Assembly: GCF_042677945.1 (NCBI RefSeq)
Contig: NZ_JBHUDN010000009.1
From: Haloplanus litoreus
Lineage (GTDB): Archaea; Halobacteriota; Halobacteria; Halobacteriales; Haloferacaceae
Length of the DNA: 64,000 nucleotides
Reading direction: 5' to 3' (one strand)
In this document: positions 34,689 through 43,843 of the stretch, piece after piece
Position numbering within the stretch: the first letter of the stretch is position 1
How the letters are laid out: the number at the start of each line of letters is the position of its first letter
The notes under the pieces: generated by a model
What the model saw: only the letters and a program-made list of their open reading frames with translations
What the model was told of the DNA's origin: nothing
Database searches by the model: none
Made by a program: the position numbers and the translations under genes

Positions 34689-35738
34689 ATGACCGAGGGA
34701 GACACGAGTCGACGGCGATTTCTCCAGGCGAGCGGACTCGCGCTGGCCGCGGGACTCGCCGGCTGTGGGGCGTCGGCACCGACGGCCGAGGATACCGAGG
34801 ATTCGACGGCATCCAGCCCGTACACCCGGGTCTACCGCGAGACCATCGACTCGGTCCTCCTGGTCCAGACGGACGCGGGGAGCGGCACGGGGTGGGTCTA
34901 CGACGAGAGCCACGTCGTCACGAACGCCCACGTCGTCGGCGAGGCGACGGCGGTGGACCTCCGGACGAGCGAGGGGCGGTGGCACGAGGGTGAGGTCGTC
35001 GGTAGCGATCCGAACAGCGACCTGGCGGTCGTCACCGTCGAGAGCCTGCCCGACGCGGCGTCGCCGCTCGCTCTGGCCGATGAACCGGCGGTCATCGGCC
35101 AGGAGGTGGTCGCCATCGGCAACCCCTTCGACCTCGACGGCTCGGTCACGACGGGGGTCGTCAGCGGCACCGACCGCTCGATTCCCGCGCCGACCGGGTT
35201 CAGCATCCCCGACGCCATCCAGACCGACGCGGCGGTCAACCCGGGCAACAGCGGCGGGCCGCTCACGGCCCTCGACGGACGCGTCGTCGCCGTCATCAAC
35301 TCCGGCGGCGGCGACAACATCGCCTTCGGCATCTCGGCGGCGCTCGCCCGGCGGGTGTTGCCCGCGCTGATCGAGACCGGCTCGTTCGACCACTCCTTCC
35401 TCGGCGTCGCGCTGACGCCCGTCACGCCGACCCTCGCCGAGGCGAACGACCTCGAGGAACCGCGCGGGTTGCTCGTCGTCGACGTGGCCCCCGACGGACC
35501 CTCAGACGGGGTCTTGCAGCCGAGCGAACCGGAAGTCGTCGACGGCGAAGCGACGCCCGTCGGCGGCGACGTGTTGCTGGCAATCGACGGGACGACCACG
35601 AACACGACCGAGGCGCTCGGCAGTTACCTCGCTCTGGAGACGCGACCCGGCGACACCGTCTCGCTCACCGTCCACCGCGACGGGAGCGAACGGACCGTCG
35701 AGGTGGAACTCGGAACGCTGCCGAACAGTCCGTCCTGA
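34689..35738 (+). CDS. HtrA/DegP-like serine protease, Tat lipoprotein
   Basis: A 349-residue exported protease. Tat motif SRRRFLQ (7-13) and lipobox LAGC (Cys26) anchor it outside; the trypsin-like domain has the full triad His81 (TNAHVV), Asp111 (NSDLAVV) and Ser188 (GNSGGPL). A PDZ domain follows (about 245-345, HSFLGVALTPVTP ... GDVLLAIDGTTT). It probably degrades damaged exported proteins. Twin-Arg export of a folded form is usual in haloarchaea. Confidence 0.92.
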   Translation: MTEGDTSRRRFLQASGLALAAGLAGCGASAPTAEDTEDSTASSPYTRVYRETIDSVLLVQTDAGSGTGWVYDESHVVTNAHVVGEATAVDLRTSEGRWHEGEVVGSDPNSDLAVVTVESLPDAASPLALADEPAVIGQEVVAIGNPFDLDGSVTTGVVSGTDRSIPAPTGFSIPDAIQTDAAVNPGNSGGPLTALDGRVVAVINSGGGDNIAFGISAALARRVLPALIETGSFDHSFLGVALTPVTPTLAEANDLEEPRGLLVVDVAPDGPSDGVLQPSEPEVVDGEATPVGGDVLLAIDGTTTNTTEALGSYLALETRPGDTVSLTVHRDGSERTVEVELGTLPNSPS

Positions 35739-35818
35739 CGATCCGGCTTCCTCCGCTGATAATTGGGCCGCACCACTCATAAGCCGCGCCGTCCACGTCT
35801 CCGACCGAGAACGGTCCC

Positions 35819-37705
35819 ATGGAGCATCGCACAGTCGTCCTCGTCGTGGTGCTGGTCGTCGGTGCCGGAGTCGCGTCGCTGGGCGGATCGGCCGCCGCGC
35901 AGTCCGGCGAGGTCCCGGACGTGAGCGTCACCGTCGACGGATCGCCGCTCGCCCTCGGCGAAGTCCACCACACGTCGGCCGACCCGTGGCTGAGCGTGAC
36001 GGCGACGGCGCCCGAAGGGGAGACGGTCCGACTGGTAGAGATCAGGGTTGACGGTGAGACCAGACACGTCTTCGAGCCGTCGACCCGGACGGTCGAGCGC
36101 AACGTCGTCCTCGACCTGCGGAACGGCGACCACCGGATCGCGGTGGTGGCCAAGGCCGGCGGCGTCAAGACCTACTCGGCCACCGTCGTTCGGGACGACC
36201 GCGCGCCGTCGATTACGTTCGCACCGCCGCTCCGTGGCGGTCCACTCGGATACGAGACGGAGACGTTGGATCGACTCGACACCGAGACGCCGCTGTTCGT
36301 CGTGGACGAGACGCCCACGGCCACCGTTACGGACGCGATCCCGACACTGACCGTCTCCAACTCCACGCTGACCGTGGCGGGCACTATCGACGACCACTCC
36401 GAGATACGTGCCGTCCGGATCGAACACGCCTACGAGTACGCCGACGTCGGCGGGCGGTCGGCCGACGACGGCGAGGAGTTCGTCTACGACCCCGTCGGCA
36501 CGGCGCCGATCCACCCCGATCTGCCAATCCCGACCGACGGCGTCGACGACGACGCCAACCCCGAACGACTCGACCGGCACTTCCTGCCGTCGCCCGGCGA
36601 GTCGTTCAACGAGACGCTGACGCTCGCGCTCGGCGAGAACTACCTTCGGATCGCCGCCGAGGACGTCCTCGGGAACGTCGCCGTCTACCACGTCGTCGTC
36701 ACCGTCGACGACGGCACGTCCCCGACGGTGAACGTGACGGACGTCCGCTACGTCTCACCGACGCGACTTCGGATCGAGGGAACGGTCAGCGACGAGGGAC
36801 AGGTTCACGACGTCTGGGTCGAGGAGCGGGTGCTGTCGCTCGACGACGTGGCGACCGACGTCGATGTCGAGAGCCTCGAGGGGGCGAACCTCTGTGACGC
36901 GACCACCGAACTGGAGATCGACGACGAGGAGCAACTCTGTACGGTGTACGACGAGGCGACCGTCCAGGTGCGGGAGGAGACGAACTCCCTCGTCGTCAGA
37001 CACCGCCTCGTGTATCGCCAGCCGACGGTGCCCGACGCCGACCGGAAACGTGTCGGCTTCGACACGACGGTGTACCACCCGGCCGGGGAGGACGAGGTCG
37101 TGATCGGTGCGAACGACACCGCGCTCAACGAGCAACTCGAGAGCTATTCGCTGTCGGCCTTTCTCGCCCCGAACGTGACCATCGCCGACAGCGGAACGGG
37201 GTACGTCGAGGGACGGAGCCGAACCGTCTCGGTGCGTGGCCGGATCACGGGCGGCCAGCTCGGGGACGCGAGCGTCGAGACGCTCGATCCGGTCAGTGGC
37301 CGGGTGGTCGACATTCGACCGGTCGACATCGGCCCCGACGGCGCGTTCGCCACTCGACTCGACGGCGTCAGCGACGAGACGCGCGTCCGGGTTCGGGTCC
37401 GCGACGCACGAGGCGTCGAGTATCTGAACTCGACGACGGTGGTCGCGCCGGCCGAGGACCCCGCGCCGCCACCCGACGAGAGCGATCCGACGCCCCGACC
37501 CACCTCGACGCCGGCCGAGGGCGACGGTGTGGCGCCGACCGACGGACTTCGGATTCCGTTCCTGGGGATCGTCCTCCCGGTGCCCGGCCCGCTCGGCGCG
37601 AGTGTCTCGCTCCCGCTTCCCGTCGTCGGCCCGGTCGACGTCCCGCTGGCACCGGTGGGACTGCTGGCTCTGATCGTCGGCGCCGTCGCGATCCGGCGGC
37701 GGTGA
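35819..37705 (+). CDS. large secreted surface protein with C-terminal membrane anchor
   Basis: A 628-residue protein with signal peptide (residues 1-27, ending AAAQ), a long beta-rich part with Ig-like spacing (repeated LTVAGTIDDHSEIRAVRIE and RIEGTVSDEGQVHDVWVEE), many N-glycosylation sites, and a Pro/Thr-rich linker (about 555-580). The end is a hydrophobic proline-rich stretch then LLALIVGAVAIRRR. There is no PGF-CTERM motif, so anchoring is probably by the helix itself. A TATA-like CATAAG lies about 40 bases upstream. Role may be adhesion or cell-wall; not recognised. Confidence 0.7.
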   Translation: MEHRTVVLVVVLVVGAGVASLGGSAAAQSGEVPDVSVTVDGSPLALGEVHHTSADPWLSVTATAPEGETVRLVEIRVDGETRHVFEPSTRTVERNVVLDLRNGDHRIAVVAKAGGVKTYSATVVRDDRAPSITFAPPLRGGPLGYETETLDRLDTETPLFVVDETPTATVTDAIPTLTVSNSTLTVAGTIDDHSEIRAVRIEHAYEYADVGGRSADDGEEFVYDPVGTAPIHPDLPIPTDGVDDDANPERLDRHFLPSPGESFNETLTLALGENYLRIAAEDVLGNVAVYHVVVTVDDGTSPTVNVTDVRYVSPTRLRIEGTVSDEGQVHDVWVEERVLSLDDVATDVDVESLEGANLCDATTELEIDDEEQLCTVYDEATVQVREETNSLVVRHRLVYRQPTVPDADRKRVGFDTTVYHPAGEDEVVIGANDTALNEQLESYSLSAFLAPNVTIADSGTGYVEGRSRTVSVRGRITGGQLGDASVETLDPVSGRVVDIRPVDIGPDGAFATRLDGVSDETRVRVRVRDARGVEYLNSTTVVAPAEDPAPPPDESDPTPRPTSTPAEGDGVAPTDGLRIPFLGIVLPVPGPLGASVSLPLPVVGPVDVPLAPVGLLALIVGAVAIRRR

Positions 37706-37906
37706 TTACCGCCGCGGGAACCGAGTGAGACCGACGCCGAGCAGACACGCCGCGAGCAGCGAGCCGCCGCCGACGGTCGCCTGCAACGGTAGCGCGGAGA
37801 CTACCCCCACGGCGATGCCGCCGAAGAGGGCGACACCCATCGCCGCGAGCAGGTAATCGACGCCCCGGGGCATCGACGGCGTCGACCGACCGATCGAATC
37901 GTTCAT
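37706..37906 (-). CDS. small two-helix membrane protein
   Basis: A 66-residue protein with two hydrophobic helices (about 19-40 and 43-60) and a basic end. Its stop codon is adjacent to that of the convergent surface-protein gene with no spacer. Upstream, AATTACA occurs twice within 17 bases (37911-37928), a likely promoter region. Function unknown. Confidence 0.6.
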   Translation of the reverse strand: MNDSIGRSTPSMPRGVDYLLAAMGVALFGGIAVGVVSALPLQATVGGGSLLAACLLGVGLTRFPRR

Positions 37907-37980
37907 GCCGGTAATTACATCTAATTACAGCCCGGTGTATCTTTCGCCTCGGACCGCCGCCCCGGGGCCACTCCGTGGCG

Positions 37981-38214
37981 TTACGCCTGCTTCGGCAGTT
38001 TCGCCACGAACTCGTCCGATCCCCTTCGCTCGCTACGGTAGTTCTCGGCGTCGAACCCGTCGCGTTCGGCCTCGAACTCGTAGAACAGGGGTTTCGGATC
38101 GTGGTCGTTGACGATGGTCAGCGTCTCGCCGGGTTCCAGGTCGTCGAACGCGGCGTGAATCTTCGGGTGGCGTTCGCTCGGCGGCATCTCGCGCAAGTCG
38201 AGTCGTCGAGCCAT
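37981..38214 (-). CDS. DUF2249 family protein
   Basis: A 77-residue TusA-like small protein: MARRLDLREMPPSERHPKI, then LEPGETLTIVNDHDPKPLFYEF, the DUF2249 hallmark. The catalytic Cys of TusA is missing, as in other DUF2249 members, which are often linked with nitric oxide or hemerythrin-like proteins. Function remains open. It is divergent from the molybdopterin-domain gene. Confidence 0.82.
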   Translation of the reverse strand: MARRLDLREMPPSERHPKIHAAFDDLEPGETLTIVNDHDPKPLFYEFEAERDGFDAENYRSERRGSDEFVAKLPKQA

Positions 38215-38316
38215 ACCCCCCGTTCGCCCGCCCGGGGGGAGTCGGTTGGCCCGAACACGTTCGGGCCGAACGTCCGCGAGCGAAGGGCTAAGCCCGTGGA
38301 CGGCCTGCACGCGCCC

Positions 38317-38790
38317 ATGCCGCATTCGGAGCCCCCAACCGAGGCCGACCCGGGCCGCTGGACCGTGACCGTCGACGGCGCCGTCGCGACGCCGCTTTCG
38401 GTCCCCGCTACCGACCTCGCGGCCGGCGCGTCGATGCGGTCCTCGACGGCCTGCGAGGGGGAGACGGAGCCGAGACGGCGATGGCGTGGCGTCCGCGTCG
38501 GGACCGTCCTCGATCGGGCCGACCCGACTCCCGACGCGACGCACGGACTCGTCCACACCACGGATCCCGAGTACGCCTGCGGATTCGACCTCGAACGCCT
38601 CTACGAGGCGCTCCTCGCGACCCACCTCGACGGCGACCCGATCCCCCGGGAGCGGGGCGGCCCGGTACGCCTCCTGGTCGCCGACGCCGACTGCTGGGAG
38701 CGGGTGAAGTGGGTCACCCGCATCGACGTGTTGGAGGGGCCGCCCGGCGACGCCGACACCGCCCGGGACCGGGTCCCCGCCGACGACTGA
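38317..38790 (+). CDS. small molybdopterin-binding (sulfite-oxidase-like) domain protein
   Basis: A 157-residue soluble protein with the oxidoreductase molybdopterin-binding fold: WTVTVDGAVATPLSVPATDL, a Cys that can bind Mo in SSTACEGETEPRRRWRGVRV, and C-terminal RERGGPVRLLVADADCWERVKWV. Full sulfite oxidases are more than twice this length, so it is a single-domain member common in haloarchaea. ATG at 38317 has a TTAGCC-type word about 30 bases upstream. Confidence 0.78.
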   Translation: MPHSEPPTEADPGRWTVTVDGAVATPLSVPATDLAAGASMRSSTACEGETEPRRRWRGVRVGTVLDRADPTPDATHGLVHTTDPEYACGFDLERLYEALLATHLDGDPIPRERGGPVRLLVADADCWERVKWVTRIDVLEGPPGDADTARDRVPADD

Positions 38791-38864
38791 TACGGACGGT
38801 CGTCGGCTATCGCCGGTGGGTCGCCGCGATACGCCGGCGTCCCACCGGTGAGCCGTTACGACGG
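38791..38864 (+). repeat. Palindromic intergenic element (TACGGAC family, copy C)
   Basis: Begins with the base after the stop codon (TGATACGGAC). Arms are CCGGTGGG 38813-38820 and CCCACCGG 38841-38848 within a longer imperfect palindrome. The first seven bases are shared with copies A and B, the rest is different, so relation may be distant. Confidence 0.45.
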
Positions 38865-38921
38865 CCCGACGACGGCGCCGGGGACCGCCAACCACTTGCC
38901 CGCGAGGCGTCTGCCGACGAT

Positions 38922-39176
38922 ATGGTCGGCTCTCGGACTGCGACGGCCGTCGTCGGCCTCGTCGCGAGCATCGCCGTGAGCGTCCTCGCGTGGTACTACT
39001 TCGATACGCTACTCGTCTTCTTGCTCCTGCCGTTCGTACCCGTGCTGTTCCGCCGTCGTGGTGAGGAGCCGCCGGTCAAGGAGTGTCCCGCCTGTGGGTT
39101 CCACACCCGGGACCCGGCGGTCGACTACTGTCCGCGGGACGGGACGGCACTCGACCGGCGCGGTGACGGCGCCTGA
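38922..39176 (+). CDS. membrane-anchored zinc-ribbon protein
   Basis: An 84-residue protein: two hydrophobic segments (residues 5-23 and 27-44), then a zinc ribbon with CPACGFHTRDPAVDYCPRDG (four ligands, one from the CP..D pair may be missing: only three Cys are visible in the classic positions). Fits a family of small membrane-bound zinc-finger proteins. Function unknown. Confidence 0.62.
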   Translation: MVGSRTATAVVGLVASIAVSVLAWYYFDTLLVFLLLPFVPVLFRRRGEEPPVKECPACGFHTRDPAVDYCPRDGTALDRRGDGA

Positions 39177-39236
39177 CCCCGCGCCGTCGACCGCATCTTT
39201 ATACTCCCCTCGTGTCAATAGGGATTTGACAGCGTT

Positions 39237-40184
39237 ATGGGGGGATCGAACAGCGGTACGTCGAGTGGGAGGCGTCCTGTCGAGCGGTCGGCTGCGACGC
39301 TTCTCTTGGAACGGAACGTCGAGGACGACGTCGGGGACCGGTTCGGTACGAAGGCCGACGCTACCGAGATACTGGTGGTGTCGGCGGAGCGGTCCGTGAT
39401 GGACGTCGTGGACGACTGGCGAGCGAGTCGGGGGACGCTCCCGGCGACGTTCGGACTGATCACGTTCGGGGAGTTCGGCCGGTCGGCCGCTCGGGAGACG
39501 ACGGCCGACGGTCCGTCCCGCCAATCGCTCCCGGGTCGGGACGTCACGGTGACCGCGATGTCGGACCCCGGGAATCTGCGACGACTCGGGACGGCGGCCA
39601 CGCTCTACCTCGACGATTGGGCGGACTCCGACCGGGAGACGGTCGTCTACGTCGACGCCCTCGATCCGTTCATCGAGGCCAACGGCGTGGAGTCGACGTT
39701 CCAGTTCCTCCACCTGCTGGTCCAGACGGTGACCCAACTCGGCGCCACGCTCGCGGTCCGTGCCGACCCGTCGCGGATCGACGAGCGGACGATCAACACG
39801 CTCCAGCCCCTGTTCGATGCGGTTACGGACCCTGGCCCGGCTGACGGCGGGACGACGCCGCCCGCCCTCGACACCGATACGATCCACGAACTGCTTCGCA
39901 ACCCCCGCCGGCGGTTCGTCCTGCGCTCGCTGTTCCAGGACGAATCGGTGGGGCTGGCGACCCTGGCAGAGCGGCTGGCGCGGCGGGAGAGCAGCTCCGA
40001 GCCCCCGACCGACGACGACCAACGCCGTGCGTTCACGGCGCTGGCGTCGGTACACGTCCCGCGGCTGGCGGAGGCCGGGCTAGTCGTGTTCGACCGTTCC
40101 GACGAGCGGGTCTCTCTCTCGGACGCCGCACGCGGTGCCGAGCGCCTCGAAGGATACTTGAACGGCTCGTTCGACGACCGCTGA
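39237..40184 (+). CDS. DUF7504/RecA-like signalling protein with C-terminal winged helix
   Basis: A 315-residue soluble protein. The first 200 residues look like a degenerate RecA/KaiC-type domain (LLLERNVEDDVGDRF, ILVVSAERSVMDVVDDW, TVVYVDALDPFIE in the Walker B place) without a Walker A; the last 100 residues are a winged helix (TIHELLRNPRRRFVLRSLFQDE). This layout is common next to haloarchaeal HalOD1 and HTH proteins. A TATA box CTTTATACT (39196-39204) precedes it. Confidence 0.7.
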   Translation: MGGSNSGTSSGRRPVERSAATLLLERNVEDDVGDRFGTKADATEILVVSAERSVMDVVDDWRASRGTLPATFGLITFGEFGRSAARETTADGPSRQSLPGRDVTVTAMSDPGNLRRLGTAATLYLDDWADSDRETVVYVDALDPFIEANGVESTFQFLHLLVQTVTQLGATLAVRADPSRIDERTINTLQPLFDAVTDPGPADGGTTPPALDTDTIHELLRNPRRRFVLRSLFQDESVGLATLAERLARRESSSEPPTDDDQRRAFTALASVHVPRLAEAGLVVFDRSDERVSLSDAARGAERLEGYLNGSFDDR

Positions 40185-40505
40185 CTACGGATTCGGGTCG
40201 ACGCGAATCTCACCGTCGCCCTCGACGGTCACCAGACATCCCGCGAACTCGAACGTGAGTGTCCCGCCCGATCTGGCCGTGTCGTCGTGTTTGTGACTGA
40301 AGAGGCGATTCAGTGCATCCGGCTGGACGACGTCGTTGAGGTTCACGTCCGTCGGCTCCTTCCCCGTCGCCTCGAGCACCGCGTGAACGACGGTGACGCT
40401 CAGTTCGATGTCACTGGTCTCGTGGTAGTTGACGGTGTACGTGCCGGTCTCCGGGTCGTACTCCGCCACGGCGTCCGAATCGTGCGAGTTTCCCTGCATG
40501 GTCAT
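40185..40505 (-). CDS. HalOD1 output-domain protein
   Basis: A 106-residue stand-alone HalOD1 protein: residues 27-104 (DIELSVTVVHAVLEATGKEP ... GGTLTFEFAGCLVTVEGDGEIRV). It is convergent with the DUF7504-type gene (their ends abut), a pairing that suggests a shared regulatory role. ATG 40505 is taken; a second ATG six bases on is possible. Confidence 0.8.
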   Translation of the reverse strand: MTMQGNSHDSDAVAEYDPETGTYTVNYHETSDIELSVTVVHAVLEATGKEPTDVNLNDVVQPDALNRLFSHKHDDTARSGGTLTFEFAGCLVTVEGDGEIRVDPNP

Positions 40506-40536
40506 ACGCCTGTCGCTACCGACATTTTGGTCAGCC

Positions 40537-40545
40537 AATAATAAA
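40537..40545 (-). promoter_or_regulatory. TATA box of HalOD1 gene
   Basis: Minus-strand TTTATTATT centred 36 bases before the ATG; predicts a leader of about ten bases. Confidence 0.5.
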
Positions 40546-40611
40546 GATGTGTGTGTTTCTGGCGCCCCGGATGGCGAAGCTAGCTCGTTCAATCAGTTGA
40601 CATTATTCGCC

Positions 40612-41148
40612 TCAGTCGTCGAGGGCGTCGGTCAGTCCCCACTCCTCGGCGCGGGTACGGGCCTCCTCGCGGGCCCGCTCTCGGATCGCCTCGATTCCCT
40701 CCTCGTCGTCGAGGAAGGCCGCTACGGCGTCCGGGTCGTCGTTGCCGAGTCGGTCGTCGGGGGCCGCCTCCCGCGTCCGCGTAACGAGGTCACGGTCGTC
40801 GGTCAGCCGGTCCGCCGGCAGTCCCGGTGGGACCCGGAGGTCGTCGGCCTCGTGAGCCTCGGCCAGGGCCGCGGGGTCGAGTTCGTACAGGTCGACGCTG
40901 TAGGGGCCGGGTCCCGCCACGTCGTCGAGGGCGTCCGCGCCGCCCCGGTCGGTGTCGGTGCAGTAGGCGAGGGTCGGCACGCCAGCCTCGAACGTGACGA
41001 CGCCGCGGGTGTCGTCGCCGAGCAGGACGGCGTCCTGTGGTTCGAACACGGCATAGCCCGTGAGACGTCGGTCGAGCGCCGCCGACAGCGTCGTCCCCGG
41101 GTCGTCGACGACGCGCGACCGGAGCAAGTCGCCGCGTGGAATCCTCAT
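40612..41148 (-). CDS. hypothetical protein partnered with MinD-like ATPase
   Basis: A 178-residue acidic soluble protein (RSRVVDDPGTTLSAALDRRLTGYAVFEPQDAVLLG...). I do not recognise a domain. ATGA overlap with the upstream MinD-like gene shows tight coupling, so it is probably the functional partner of that ATPase. C-terminus is helical and charged (EEGIEAIRERAREEARTRAEEW). Confidence 0.7.
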   Translation of the reverse strand: MRIPRGDLLRSRVVDDPGTTLSAALDRRLTGYAVFEPQDAVLLGDDTRGVVTFEAGVPTLAYCTDTDRGGADALDDVAGPGPYSVDLYELDPAALAEAHEADDLRVPPGLPADRLTDDRDLVTRTREAAPDDRLGNDDPDAVAAFLDDEEGIEAIRERAREEARTRAEEWGLTDALDD

Positions 41149-41918
41149 ACCTCGTCCGGGACGACGGCGCTCCGGAAGCGGTCGGCCACGTCACCGCTCG
41201 CCCCGTCGCGCACCTCGAGTCGCCTCGCCGCCTCGCGGAACGCCGCCGCCGCGGGCGCGTCCGGGGCGTGTGCCAGCAACGGTTCGCCCGCCGTACGGGC
41301 TGCACGGGCGGCGTCGCTCTCCGGGATCACCCCAAGCGTCTCGCCGCCGAAATACTCCTCGGCCCGTTCGACGACCCGGTCGACGCCCTCGTCGTCCCGG
41401 ACGCGGTTGAACAGCGTCCCCGCCGTCTCCGTGCCGTAGGAGCGTGCGTACTCCTGTACCTTCAGTCCGTCCGAGAGTGCCGGAATCGTCGGCTGGAGGA
41501 CGACCACCGTCCGGTCGGCGAGGACGACGGGCAGGACGGCGCTCTTCGAGCCGAGCGCCGCCGGCGAGTCCAGGAGGAGCACGTCGGTGTCGGCGGCTAG
41601 CTCCGCCACCACGTCCCGAAGACGTTCGGGGTCGGCCGCCTCGAACGCGGCCAGACTCGTCCCGCAGGGAACGACTCGCATCCCGAAGCGTTCGTACACC
41701 GCGTCAGAGACGGCGGTCCCGTCGCCCGCAACCAGCAGGTCGTGGAGCGTCACCGGCGCGTCGTCGAGGCCGGCGTGAAAGAGCAGGTTCGCCATCCCCG
41801 TGTCCGCGTCGACGACGGTCACGTCGTGGTCCTCGGCGAGCGCCATGCCGAGGGCGAGCGTACTCGTCGTCTTCCCCGTCCCGCCCTTGCCGCTCGCCAC
41901 GGCGAACGCCTCGACCAT
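41145..41918 (-). CDS. MinD/ParA-like ATPase
   Basis: A 257-residue member of the deviant Walker A ATPases: GKGGTGKTT at residues 10-18, switch VVDADTGMAN and LLLDSPAAL. Such proteins position cell structures by dimerising with ATP on membrane or DNA. The C-terminus lacks an obvious amphipathic membrane-targeting helix, so it may not be a MinD4-type polar factor. Coupled to the hypothetical protein after it. Confidence 0.87.
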   Translation of the reverse strand: MVEAFAVASGKGGTGKTTSTLALGMALAEDHDVTVVDADTGMANLLFHAGLDDAPVTLHDLLVAGDGTAVSDAVYERFGMRVVPCGTSLAAFEAADPERLRDVVAELAADTDVLLLDSPAALGSKSAVLPVVLADRTVVVLQPTIPALSDGLKVQEYARSYGTETAGTLFNRVRDDEGVDRVVERAEEYFGGETLGVIPESDAARAARTAGEPLLAHAPDAPAAAAFREAARRLEVRDGASGDVADRFRSAVVPDEV

Positions 41919-41944
41919 CGGCGGTGGGTTACGCCGCTCCCCGG

Positions 41945-42409
<465 letters not shown>

Positions 42410-42445
42410 CCCCCGGGGAGGGGTACCTCGAGAGACCGTGCTCGT

Positions 42446-43084
42446 CTAGAACTCCGTGCCCTTCCGCGCGCGCTGGCCGGCGTCGATGGGATGGCGTTCC
42501 TTCCGAACCTCGCTCACTAGGTCCGACTCGTCGGCCAGGTAGTCGGGGTGGTCGTGGCCGCCGGTGCAGACGAGTTCCAGGCCGTCGGGTTTCGAGGCGA
42601 CGAGGTCGACCACGTCGGCGGGGTCGATCAGGTCGCGGTTGGCCGCGTACAGGATTTCGTCGAGGATCAGCAGGTGGACCCCGTCTTCGGGGTCGCCGTC
42701 CAGCGGCAGGGGGGCGGAGAGGTCGGCGTCGCCCGCGGCGGCAACCAGGTTCCGGGCGCGCTCCAGGCCGCCTCGCGCCTTCGCGGCGTGGTCGTCGTCG
42801 TCGGTTCCGTCGGCGAAGCCGTGCCAGCCGTAGTGACCCGTGTGCTCGTAGGAGAAGCCGTCGACCTGCGCGATGGCCCGGTACTCCCCGCGCACGTCCT
42901 CGACGCTCGCCGCCCCGCCCTTCATGAACTGCAGGAGGTGGACGCGGTAGCCGTGGCCGGCGGCGCGAACGCCCATGCCGAGAGCGGCCGTCGTCTTCCC
43001 CTTTCCGTCGCCCCACCACGCCTGGACGAGGCCGAACTCCGCGGGCGCCCGAGCCTCCACCCGACCGTCGGTATCGTCGGTCAT
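42446..43084 (-). CDS. cobA: cob(I)yrinic acid a,c-diamide adenosyltransferase
   Basis: A 212-residue ATP:corrinoid adenosyltransferase of the CobA/BtuR type, which attaches the upper 5'-deoxyadenosyl ligand. The P-loop GDGKGKTTAA is at about 25-34 and the conserved HLLQFMKGG follows at about 54. Last gene of the cob cluster; 27 bases separate it from cbiZ. Confidence 0.92.
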   Translation of the reverse strand: MTDDTDGRVEARAPAEFGLVQAWWGDGKGKTTAALGMGVRAAGHGYRVHLLQFMKGGAASVEDVRGEYRAIAQVDGFSYEHTGHYGWHGFADGTDDDDHAAKARGGLERARNLVAAAGDADLSAPLPLDGDPEDGVHLLILDEILYAANRDLIDPADVVDLVASKPDGLELVCTGGHDHPDYLADESDLVSEVRKERHPIDAGQRARKGTEF

Positions 43085-43111
43085 CCTCTCCGAGTCGGGG
43101 GTGACCGGGCT

Positions 43112-43843
43112 TCAATGATCCGGTGAGAGCGTCGACACCGCCGCGCGCTCGTCGGTCCGGACGCCGGACTCGGGCGGCCCGTAGTCGCCGTCCGGGTACC
43201 GCGAGGCGAGGCTCGCGTCGACGGCGTCGCGGACGCAGGCCCGCGCGGCCGTCCCGACCGGTGTCGCGCTTCCCGAGAACGCCGCGCGCTCACCCGTCGG
43301 ATCGCAGGCGGCGACGACGGCGTCCGTGGTCGTTCCCGGGGCGCCGACCCGTTCGAGCAGGGTCGTCGCCTTCGCCTCCGCCGCGACGGTCAGCAGGTTC
43401 GCGAGCGCACCCGGTGCGAGCGAGCGGGTCGTCCCGACGACGACGTTCACGGTGCCGGGACCGTCGGCGCCCCCCTTCGCCGCGTCGACGCCGGCGGCGA
43501 CTGGCTCCCGATCGGTCGCTCCCACGGGGAGTGCGGCGGGGTTCGAGACACCCGCGGTGGCGACGGCTTCGACCGATCCCAGCCGTGCTCGGCGGGCGTG
43601 TCGCTGGTCGACGCCGGTCAGCAGCGCCGGGCCGGCGGCCTCGGGGTCGAAGCCCGCACCGGCGAGGCGGTCGGCGACGTAGGCGTCGAGGTCGGTCCGC
43701 TCCCACCCCTCGGGGACGGTCACGTTGTAGGCTGCGGGCGCCGTCGTCTCCCCGCCGGCGTAGCCGGTCGACAGCCACCGCGTCCCCGGACGCGCGAGTC
43801 GACACACTCCGTCGCGGACGGTACCCTCGAACACGGCCGTCAC
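43112..43843 (-). CDS. cbiZ: adenosylcobinamide amidohydrolase
   Basis: A 243-residue CbiZ-type enzyme that trims pseudo-cobalamin/adenosylcobinamide to adenosylcobyric acid so that imported corrinoids can be rebuilt. Family marks: RWLSTGYAGG, LTGVDQRHAR, TVNVVVGTTRSL. The GTG at 43843 overlaps the cobD stop (GTGA). Its presence shows that this operon salvages external corrinoids. Confidence 0.88.
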   Translation of the reverse strand: MTAVFEGTVRDGVCRLARPGTRWLSTGYAGGETTAPAAYNVTVPEGWERTDLDAYVADRLAGAGFDPEAAGPALLTGVDQRHARRARLGSVEAVATAGVSNPAALPVGATDREPVAAGVDAAKGGADGPGTVNVVVGTTRSLAPGALANLLTVAAEAKATTLLERVGAPGTTTDAVVAACDPTGERAAFSGSATPVGTAARACVRDAVDASLASRYPDGDYGPPESGVRTDERAAVSTLSPDH

